21,604 nt of DNA from Plantago elongata (taxonomy: Eukaryota > Streptophyta > Magnoliopsida > Lamiales > Plantaginaceae): the NCBI GenBank assembly GCA_036897095.1, contig JAYMSP010002999.1, positions 1 through 21,604 of the forward strand, in the 5' to 3' direction. Positions 1 through 7,530 of the stretch are shown piece after piece. Every line of letters begins with the position of its first letter. Position 1 is the stretch's first letter. The notes beneath the pieces were generated by a model. The model was not told the DNA's origin, searched no databases, and saw nothing but the letters and a program-made list of their open reading frames with translations. Position numbers and translations under genes: made by a program.

Positions 1-1012
1 AGCAACGATAATCTTCCTCACGTTCACAGAATATAGGTGTCTGATAGCATTCGTCATCTGGCTAACCAGAATGTGAGTAAAGTCTTGCCCGCTGTACATT
101 CTGTTAGTCCTGGAGAAGTTATTGACAAAGTAATTGATGAAGTCATCTTTGCCGAATGAGAGGTAGAAAAGGGATGACTTTACAAAGTGACTTGTAATAT
201 CTTCTCCAAGCTGGATTTGTAAAAGCTGAATTGTCTCAAACACTTGTCTTAACTGCTGGTTAAGGGACTGGTAATTTTGGCTACCGGGGAAAAGAATCGA
301 AGCTTCTGCAGAACCGTAGTTGACTCCATCAAGAATCCCACTAATCGAGCCGTTTTGACTGTAGAATGGTATGATAAGTGGCAATCCAATCTTCTTAGCT
401 GCAAGGCAGAGAATATCTTGACAACTCCGACAACATATACAGATGAACACTGAAGCGTAATACTGTCAATATGTTTTCCATTTTATGCAGATTTTCAGAG
501 AAACATACATATGCTAGTGAGAGTTTCTATACCGATTTTTCCGCCTGTTAAGCAGTCGGGTATAATGTCACCGAAGCTGTTGAACTATGTTACTCAAATA
601 ATCACAAATTAGTGAACTTGTACTATAGAAATAACTCAAATTACAACATAACATAACTTGCATTTTCACAAACAGGTAGAGTGCGTAATCAACAAACTAC
701 TCAAATGACCCAAAATTGACAGTAAAAAAACGCTAATTGAAATCAATTTTCAGAGAAAGAGTGTGTACCAAGAAGTTGAGGAAGAAGAGATGCATCAGAG
801 CCATTGCACGGCAACAACGAGAAGTTTTGGTGCAAGAATGCATGGAATGGGCTATCACCCCCACAATCAACCGACGAGTCTCCGAGAACGTACATTGCCG
901 TCACAGACGACGCCAGCAAATCACTCCTGATACCCATTTCCTTGGAAGCAACATCGCTAATCACCAAAAACATTAGAAAACAAAGAGCAAAAGCCCTTTT
1001 CACAATCGCCAT
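1..1012 (-). CDS. GDSL esterase/lipase, 5' part, truncated by window edge
   Basis: This encodes a secreted SGNH/GDSL hydrolase, a family of plant extracellular lipases and esterases. Exon 1 is 1012 down to 769 and exon 2 is 398 down to at least 1. The intron 768-399 has GT..AG borders and joins in phase 1, so that QLL is followed by AKKIGLPL. I chose the ATG at 1012 because the frame upstream of it opens only with TTG. The N-terminus MAIVKRAFALCFLMFLVISD looks like a signal peptide. Block I, with the nucleophile Ser, reads VLGDSSVDCG. Later landmarks are NGSISGILDGVNYGSAEA and the block III region FYLSFGKDDF, where the usual G-x-N-D Asn is Asp. About 213 residues are visible, against a usual 350-390. 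The catalytic D-x-x-H near the C-terminus lies outside the window. The gene is on the same strand as, and downstream of, the F-box gene. The family is certain; subfamily and substrate are not. Confidence 0.88.
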
Positions 1013-1518
1013 TGTTTCAGCTACTTTCAACTCGAGAGCAAAATGAGTAACCGTATAATAATTGATGAAAAAGATAACTGCTTTGTTTCAAATAATGTGA
1101 CTCTGTTTTATTTGTTGTTTCAACTCACAGCTTTTATGCTTATTTCCTAGCATGGTTTGAAATGTGAACATTTCCGAATCTTTTCGATTCTGAAACATTA
1201 TGTAGCTTTCGTCTTCGAAACATGAACAAAATGGCAACATTTTAACCTTTTCAAAAACTGCAGCTCTTAGAGGTCGGTTTTATAAAGTTACGAACAAACA
1301 TGTAATGCAAAGGAAAGACCACAGGGCAATGATTTAATTCGCATAACCAGTACGAAATGTGTGCTATGTAACACAGTATGAGCCATCTCAAATTGTGGAA
1401 TGTGTAAATGAAGAACACATGATAAGTTCAGTAGCCGGCTAGAAGCTGCTTTCTTACAAAACTAACCGATGAGTACTATGATAGACGAGGGCAAAAATAA
1501 ACCCATTAGTTACAATCT
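1013..1518. other. Spacer between the GDSL gene and the F-box/WD40 gene
   Basis: This 506-base interval must hold the 3' UTR of the F-box/WD40 gene and the promoter and 5' UTR of the GDSL gene, both read on the minus strand. I see no conserved coding frame, repeat or RNA gene. Short open frames here are shadows of the flanking exons. Confidence 0.5.
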
Positions 1519-3123
1519 CTACGCTTTCACCTTCCCACTTACTCTACGCTTGTTATGCCAGTCACTCTTGCCGGAGTTTGTCTGGTTCTTCCTCGCAACA
1601 ACTGAACATTGCTCGCCCTGGCTACCTTTGCCACTTTCCATTTGGAGCTTACGACGCCTCATCCTGTTTTGGAGCCTAATACCCTTTGACGCCTGGACTC
1701 TCTGCTCAATCTCCAGTGCTTGCGAGAAATTCCAGATCCTCACAACGCCTTCTTCACCACCACAGACAATTCGATCAGAACCTATATCTACCGAGAACAA
1801 ATTGCACCCAAAACCGTGCAGCATTCTTTGAGGTGGCTCCACATTCTTTGAAGTAGTCTTCAGCAGCTTTCTCACATCAATAAGTGACATTTTCCCGTCA
1901 CTAGAGGCTGAGACAAGCCAAGGGAACTCGAATGCAAGAGAATTAACCGATCCAGTGTGAGGAATCCAAGTTGCTATCTTCCTCGTGTTGCACTTAACCT
2001 TTCTGCTTAGTTCAAACATGTGTATTGCACCGTCCTCTCCTCCAGTAAACAGAAGCTTTCCTGTGTGACTTCTTGCCAGAGCATATGCAGAACCAACATG
2101 AGCAGTATCAGTAACAGAGAGCCGACTCCCTGTATCAGCATCCCACATGTAGACACATGATCCAGCCGTGCTCCCAATTGTACCATCATGAGGAGCAAGG
2201 TTCCAGACCCAATCATTATGCACCAGCACCTTCAAACATGCTAAAGAAGAGCGGTCCCAAATACGAACTGTCATGTCCCAAGAACCACTGTACATTCTCG
2301 TGAAATCCAACGCAAGGCAAGTTATGGGCCCTCCGTGTTCCCAGATGTGAAATTCCACATTCTGGTTATACGCAGCTCTGAGATCAAACAGGTGAGGGTT
2401 CCGATCCTCGGCTCTCCAGCCATGAATGAAACCTTCAGTACCTCCAGCAATCAAGAGCTTTGAATCAGCTGCCACTGCACGAATGGTGCAAGCCAAAGGT
2501 CGGGATGAAGCGATCAACAATCCTTCCTCCATATCCCACATTCTTACTACCCGATCATACCCTGAGGTGAACACTAGCTTCTTAGAAGCCAGAACAAAAA
2601 CAGTCCGAACAGCCTCCGTATGCCCATACAGTGTGTCCAGGCTGTAACGCCCCATAAATGTCTTGCTCCGAAACTCCCTCTCCACAAACTGCTCCTTCCA
2701 TGATTTCTCATCTGAACCTCCCGGCACTAAACCAGCTGCCGTTATCGGATGGCCCCACCTCTCATAATAGAACTCCTTCCAGCCATCATGCTCCGATGCA
2801 AGCCTGTACAAATTTGTACTAACACAAGAAACAATCCCTAGCTCTTTCGGTTCTAGAAAGCTCAGAATCTCAGATATAAGTGCTGATGGGAGGTCAGCAA
2901 ACGTCTGGCAACAGTTCGGCACACCATCAACAAAAGGGATCCCGACTTTAACATCTGTTTTCAACAAGGCTTCTTTCTTTTCACTCCCTGATAGTTCAAT
3001 CTCGATATCACCGATAAGAATAACTTGATCCGAGCTGAGTTTTTCAGCAGGAGGATTATTCAAACACTTTGAACGAGTTTCTTTTACGAAGAATTGTGTA
3101 TCCGTTTGGAAATCAAGTTCCAT
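1519..3123 (-). CDS. F-box/WD40-repeat protein, FBX2-like (SCF substrate adaptor)
   Basis: This is a complete single-exon coding region of 534 aa. The start is the ATG at 3123-3121; the open frame extends seven codons further upstream but only to a TTG. An F-box occupies about residues 75-120 (FADLPSALISEILSFLEPKE, then a conserved W in DGWKEFYYERWG). A WD40 propeller follows from about residue 165 to 475, with recognisable blades ending VRMWD, IHGWR, VRIWD, VYMWD, IHMFE, MSLID and VRIWN. The basic C-terminal tail (RMRRRKLQ) may be a nuclear localisation signal. F-box/WD40 proteins bind SKP1 through the F-box and recruit substrates with the propeller for SCF ubiquitin ligases. The architecture best recalls Arabidopsis FBX2 (At5g21040), implicated in phosphate-starvation responses. 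That match is from memory, and orthology would need a tree. Confidence 0.9.
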   Translation of the reverse strand: MELDFQTDTQFFVKETRSKCLNNPPAEKLSSDQVILIGDIEIELSGSEKKEALLKTDVKVGIPFVDGVPNCCQTFADLPSALISEILSFLEPKELGIVSCVSTNLYRLASEHDGWKEFYYERWGHPITAAGLVPGGSDEKSWKEQFVEREFRSKTFMGRYSLDTLYGHTEAVRTVFVLASKKLVFTSGYDRVVRMWDMEEGLLIASSRPLACTIRAVAADSKLLIAGGTEGFIHGWRAEDRNPHLFDLRAAYNQNVEFHIWEHGGPITCLALDFTRMYSGSWDMTVRIWDRSSLACLKVLVHNDWVWNLAPHDGTIGSTAGSCVYMWDADTGSRLSVTDTAHVGSAYALARSHTGKLLFTGGEDGAIHMFELSRKVKCNTRKIATWIPHTGSVNSLAFEFPWLVSASSDGKMSLIDVRKLLKTTSKNVEPPQRMLHGFGCNLFSVDIGSDRIVCGGEEGVVRIWNFSQALEIEQRVQASKGIRLQNRMRRRKLQMESGKGSQGEQCSVVARKNQTNSGKSDWHNKRRVSGKVKA

Positions 3124-3160
3124 AAAATGCTCTTCCTGAATCAAACTATCAACCCACCAG

Positions 3161-3467
3161 CTGCCTAATCACCAATAGAAAAGCTGAATTAACACAATCC
3201 AACCTTTGATTTATCCCAAAAATCAACAAATCTCCAAATAAAACCCAATCCAATCACACCCTAAACAAACAATCAAAATCCTAAATTACACAAACACTGA
3301 ATCAACTGCAATAGTAAATCAAACGAGACTAATGTATTGAAATGGCAGAAATGAGAACGAAAACTAAATAAACGAAAAAAATTCACAATTGCTAAGATGA
3401 ATAGTAAATGAAAACCTATTAGCAGGAAAAGGAAAAAGGTGTGGATGAGATTGAGCAAGTATCATAC
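3161..3467 (-). other. Probable 5' UTR intron of the F-box/WD40 gene
   Basis: On the minus strand a donor CAG|GTATGATA sits at 3468/3467. A plausible acceptor, GATTAGGCAG|CTGG, sits at 3161/3160 after a pyrimidine-rich run, just upstream of the ATG at 3123. A second possible acceptor is TTGATTCAG, ending at 3136. The interval is AT-rich with no conserved frame, which fits a leader intron. The exact borders are inferred. Confidence 0.45.
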
Positions 3468-3646
3468 CTGAAACTGAACCACCAAGCTTCAAAGTGAAGA
3501 AATCTATTGAAGAAGATAGCAAAATTCTGCAACGTATTTTATGTTCTTCAAATGAATGCAAAATTAGGGTAAATCTACTTAATTCGGTGTGGTTTGTGTG
3601 CGTGCTTTTCTTTCTATTTTTGTGTTTTGTTTAACTTTATTTTGTA

Positions 3647-3740
3647 GAGCCGGGACTCGAACGACTAACTAAATCTATAATGTAACGATTCGAGCACTGA
3701 TGGATTGAAATCCTACCATTAGGAGTGGGAGTTATTTTAT
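3647..3740 (-). repeat. tRNA-like B-box segment, possible SINE or retroelement fragment
   Basis: Read on the minus strand, 3662-3647 gives CGTTCGAGTCCCGGCTC. This resembles the internal polymerase III B box plus the T-arm and 3' acceptor end of a tRNA (consensus GTTCGANTCC). Upstream on the same strand is a segment with TGGTAGGATTTC that could be an eroded A-box region, but no cloverleaf can be drawn and the anticodon arm is missing. It lies beside the RNase H relic and just outside the F-box promoter. A SINE head or LTR-retroelement debris are both possible. Confidence 0.3.
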
Positions 3741-3843
3741 TTTTTCCTAAGAAAAAAAAATGCATTAAGCCTATAGACGAATATCAGTCCCCAAAATGGA
3801 ATTACAAAATTAGGTGGGGAAAGCCAAAACTTTTCATCCCCGC

Positions 3844-4150
3844 AAAATAATAGCCTAATAATACTAGATGATCGGCACATGCATTTGCCTTCCTATTAAT
3901 CTTCTTCACCTCGATGTCCCAAGATTCCGCAAAAGAATCCTACAAGTTCAACCCTGTCTTCCATCTCACTCGGAGGATGGGAACTATCCGTTATCCAGTT
4001 GAATAGCTTCTGATAATCCATTTTCACCTGAAGCTTAGAAATACGATGTTCCCAAACAAGTTCAAGTCCACTAAGTAAATTAGCCAACTTTGACTCATTA
4101 ACCGTTAATTGTGCCAAGCTAGCAGCGTAGCCGAAGTGGGAGTTATTCAT
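3844..4150 (-). pseudogene. Frameshifted RNase H domain relic of a retroelement
   Basis: The open frame 4150-3896 reads ...LANLLSGLELVWEHRISKLQVKMDY..., resembling the plant RNase H-like (RVT_3-type) domain found at the C-terminus of LINE-type reverse transcriptases and in related genomic fragments. After about 3923 the similarity switches frame: the +1 reading gives WDIEVKKINRKANACADHLV, matching the family's R-E-A-N-x-x-A-D-x-L-A block. In the family the helix reads A-E-L-W-A-L-L-x-G-L; here the position of the catalytic Glu is Lys (KLANLLSGL). The Asp of V-E-x-D-S and the final A-D are kept. The first catalytic Asp and the whole reverse transcriptase are absent. Frameshift, truncation and lost Glu all indicate a dead fragment. 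Confidence 0.6.
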
Positions 4151-4152
4151 GA

Positions 4153-4169
4153 TACGTATAATATACGTA
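4153..4169. repeat. Short perfect palindrome at the edge of the RNase H relic
   Basis: TACGTAT-AAT-ATACGTA has two 7-nt arms around a 3-nt centre. It lies directly upstream of the first recognisable codon of the RNase H relic and could mark a breakpoint or be chance in AT-rich DNA. Confidence 0.4.
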
Positions 4170-4727
4170 ATTTGAATATGTTATTGTTTGCTTTGGAATG
4201 AAGTCCAATAAATTTACATTTAGAATTACTCAAATTCTAATATATAAAAAATAAAATAAATTTCAGTTGGTAATATAGACTAACCATTTTCACTCCTGGT
4301 GGGTTTTGTGGTGGTTTCAATGTAATGTAATTTATAATTATATGACCTGATCAATTTAGCCCGACAAGCTACTTATGGCTTGGAAAATATATGTATCCTT
4401 TATGCGTTTATTTATCTACTTTTAATGGTGATCATATATTTATGTTGTTTTGAATCACTAAAATGTCCATACCTTTAATTGATTCGAGTTTTTAGATTGA
4501 ATTGAATAACTTGATTCGAGTTTTTAGACTTATGGCTTGGTCAATATTTTATGAGTGATCGTTCAAATTTTGTTTAACTTTACTTTTTATAATTGTAAAG
4601 CTGAAATTAAGAAATGTATATGATTCGGTGTGGTGGAAAAATATGAATACATTTAATCTAATGCTATTAAGTAATTTATACATCTGGTAAAATTATTTTA
4701 ACATTCCTTACTAGTTGGAAATGTTAT

Positions 4728-4842
4728 GACTGATTGGAAACGATTTGAATTGGAAAATGTCCATTCAAATAACATGTTATGTACACACAAAAGAGACTAT
4801 TTGAATGGACATTTTTCAATTTAAATCGTTTTTCAATCAGTC
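4728..4842. mobile_element. MITE-like inverted repeat (about 44-bp arms, 26-nt loop)
   Basis: The left arm 4728-4771 (beginning GACTGATTGG) is the reverse complement of the right arm 4798-4842, with one indel and a few mismatches; the loop is 4772-4797. TTA trinucleotides flank both sides (4724-4726 and 4746-4748 plus 100, i.e. 4846-4848), the target-site type used by PIF/Harbinger (Tourist-like) elements. The right terminus read inward is CGGGACTGATTG, while the left end is eroded. No coding capacity is present. A similar start, GGCTGATTGGTATAG, occurs once more near 15094. Classification as a MITE is inference. A long imperfect hairpin could also be a young small-RNA locus. Confidence 0.55.
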
Positions 4843-5325
4843 CCGTTATAATTGAAGTTTATTATTTCATTATTTTACATATTTTAAAATATAATTAATC
4901 CACTCATATTAATGGGTTTTTAGCTTCAATTGGATTATCTTTTGGACGGTTGCTAGGATTTTTTTTGTTGAGTATATCCCTTGTTCTGTGGATGAAGTAT
5001 CCAACTTTTCAAGGATTTGGAATTGCATATTTATGGTTACTCAGCTCTGCTATACTACCATAAATTGTTTTGCTGTGTTCATTTATAAATTTGTGTGCCA
5101 TAAAATTTGATGGTAGTAGCGCATTGAGATTTTAGGTTAGCGCATGACAAATTGTATTGACTTGTATCGCACAAGTGCATAAAAAAGAAAAAGAAAATAG
5201 TAGCGCATTTGTTTGAGAGTAGCATTTTGGCCAAAGCGTGTTGTGAAAATCGAACTATGTTGGCACCAAAAATTTTATTAAGTAGATTAACACATGCAAC
5301 TTATCTGTTACTCGAGGACGAATTA

Positions 5326-5445
5326 GTATAGAATTTGAGTGACCTTTTTCAATTGAAATTGAATTTTTGTATGTATAAAATATCGGATTTGAGTGGGGAG
5401 ATAACCACTCCAGCAGTATAACAAACAGGAACTCAAATTTTATGT
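5326..5445. repeat. Weak foldback element
   Basis: GTATAGAATTTGAGT (5326-5340) pairs with ACTCAAATTTTATGT (5431-5445) at 12 of 15 positions. An inner hairpin, GAGTGG/CCACTC (5391-5396 and 5405-5410), lies inside. The left arm TAGTATAGAATTTGA differs by one base from TGGTATAGAATTTGA near 15101, so the two loci may share a diverged transposon family. The evidence is short matches only. Confidence 0.3.
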
Positions 5446-6343
5446 GATATGTTTCTTTCATTGTTTTTGGACTTTAAAATTTTACATTGATAGGTTAACT
5501 GTAAATTAATTTTAACTACAAATTACTTTTTAAATACTATTACATACAAATTAATAAAATTAAATTATATGTAAAAAGAATAGTATTCAATTGACAATAA
5601 AAAATTCTGGGCTATATTTCAAATCTCTTCATTTTTTGCGCACAACATATTTCAACATCCCTTGGCCATGAAGTTTCATTTGCTTTAAATATAAAAAATG
5701 GTTTGATTTTGTTTGTTAGAGATATAGATGGATTTTTTTCTTCTCGTTTTTGCTCACACTCATTTTAAGATTTTTGCTCACCTTGAATTTAATACAATTT
5801 GCTATTTGCTATCAGATACTGATTGTAACTTTAACATGTCCAACTGCCATATTTAAAAAGAATATTATACAAGTAATAAATTTAACTGCAATATAAAATT
5901 ATGTACTTCGTAATTTTTAAAATGATCGTATATGTATAATTTCTTCAATAATTAAAATTTAAAATTTGAATATATCCTAAATGTAGTGTATGGATGGCAC
6001 TAAATCAAACACAAGAATACATAACTCACAATGTACATTACTATCCAACTTTTTCAATCTAGTTCGTACCCATAATACTATCAATTTTTTTAATTTTATA
6101 ATAATTTATCAACTTAGATGTTATTAATATTAAAACTTTAATTTTATATTATTCGAAAGTTAAATGAGACGGAGGTAGTGACGAAGAAATCACCTCAAAC
6201 GAAAGTGCAACCGAGGAAGTAACCAAGAAATTACTTCACACGGATTTCACTTTATCAGACGAAAGGAATTGGTCTTGTAGGAAATCGACGATTAATTGAC
6301 TCACGAAAATGTAAAAGTTGAGAAAAATAACGAACCCCTTTTT

Positions 6344-7530
6344 CACTCTCTTCTTTTCTCTTTCTCTCTCTAGTTGCAGGCCTAGTTTGCAGGGAGAGAA
6401 AAGGGGAGATCTTTGAAGTGTTCTCACTTCATAAATCATCTGTATTTCAGTATAATCATAGTTTTAATTAGCTTTTTATCAATTAGTAGTAGATCATTAT
6501 TATTATGATAACAATAACCAAGTGTAAATTTGTCAAGAAAAGAAAAAGAATGGATTTTTAAGGTGTTTTTGATCCTATTTAGCCTCCGATATCCATTCTT
6601 TCACCTCTCTCATCTATACCATTTTTCAATTCCAGTTTTGTTTACCCTTTTTCTACTATTTCTTGTTTCTTTGTACTTTCCTTTGTATTTTTGCTGCTCA
6701 CATTTTCCCACTAGATTTCCAACTGGTATGTATTCTTGTTAGTTTTGGTATGTATTTCTTTCTTGTTCTAGCTAGTTTAAGATTTCTTAGCTTAGATTTG
6801 GTTTTGTTTACTTTCTTAGCTTTTTCTTGTTTATTGGTTGGATGATCAGGTATAACAAGGTTGAAAGTTTATCTAGCAGATTGAGGTATTGAGGTATTGT
6901 AATTGCTTTGTTTCAATAATGCTGCTTCAGATCTCATGTTTATAAGTACTTTTGAGTTATTTACCTGTTCTGTATTTCGAATCTCGTGTGTGGATGTACT
7001 AGTTTTTTTTTTTTTTTAGTGTTGTGAATAATCGGGTATTTGGTTTGTTTATTGACTGGTGCATTCTGTGAGTTTATAATGATTTGGTTGGGTTGGAGAT
7101 TCTGTAATGTCAATTCATTCGACTTGTCGGGTTTCACTTTTCTTCTCTGCAGCAATGCTGATTAGTAATGATAGTATTTGTTTGTTGAGGATTTGAAGGA
7201 AGTACTTCCATCCTGTATTGTTTATTTGATAGATAGGCTGGTAGATCGTAATGCTTCTAGGACTAAAACATGCTTGGTCTTTCTAGTGAATTTAGAACTG
7301 TTGTATGTTATGTTCTTATTTTTGGTCTGTATGGCTGTTTTTGCAGTAAATCAGGTACGTCCATGTCTTTTGTCGTTCATATGTCAAATCTCTCATTTTG
7401 TGCACATGTTAAAGTAGTATGTTTGTTTTCCTACTGAGGGTGCATAAATTGGATTGTATGCTCAGTTAGTTCTACTATTGCTAGATATCATACTGACCTT
7501 GGTTTCTCACTTGTTCTTGTGGTTTAGGAG
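6344..7530 (+). promoter_or_regulatory. Probable promoter/5' leader of the MYB gene, with leader introns
   Basis: No conserved coding frame lies in this 1.2-kb stretch before the MYB start. A CT-rich tract (6344-6374) resembles plant leader pyrimidine patches. Splice-like sites include a donor CAACTG|GTATGTATT at 6725/6726, acceptors TTCTCTGCAG at 7152 and GTTTTTGCAG at 7346, a donor AAATCAG|GTACGT at 7354/7355, and an acceptor GTGGTTTAG at 7527, three bases before the ATG at 7531. GAMYB genes commonly carry 5' UTR introns. The exact leader structure cannot be fixed here: a last leader exon could be 7153-7354, or only 7347-7354. Several short upstream ATG frames fall in the putative introns. 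Confidence 0.4.

Larger units (their letters stand above)
4170..6343. other. AT-rich intergenic DNA between the RNase H relic and the MYB leader
   Basis: This is about 2.2 kb of AT-rich DNA with no supportable gene. Apart from the inverted repeat at 4728-4842 and the foldback at 5326-5445, it holds small direct repeats. TTGATTCGAGTTTTTAGA occurs near 4480 and near 4511, and TAGTAGCGCATT near 5114 and 5198. A diverged 26-nt unit occurs at 6178-6203 and 6219-6244. GAGACGGAGGTAGT near 6165 resembles a Stowaway MITE end, but no partner end was found. The right-hand part presumably includes the MYB promoter. Confidence 0.5.

Noticed and set aside
1469-1831. Plus-strand 120-codon frame over the end of the F-box gene
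   Set aside because: It is antisense to the WD40 coding region, with a composition expected of a shadow frame and no recognisable domain. Other short frames at 2007-2216 and 2426-2647 are shadows too.
3124-3144. Seven-codon N-terminal extension of the F-box protein (MIQEEHF)
   Set aside because: The extension begins at TTG, not ATG. The first in-frame ATG is at 3123, and a possible splice acceptor interrupts the extension.
6160-6180. Stowaway right end GAGACGGAGGTAGT
   Set aside because: No matching left end was found upstream, so no element can be delimited.
6530-6845. Two overlapping small hydrophobic open frames upstream of the MYB gene
   Set aside because: They are Phe/Leu-rich because the leader and intron are T-rich. 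They lie across a probable splice donor and resemble no known small protein.
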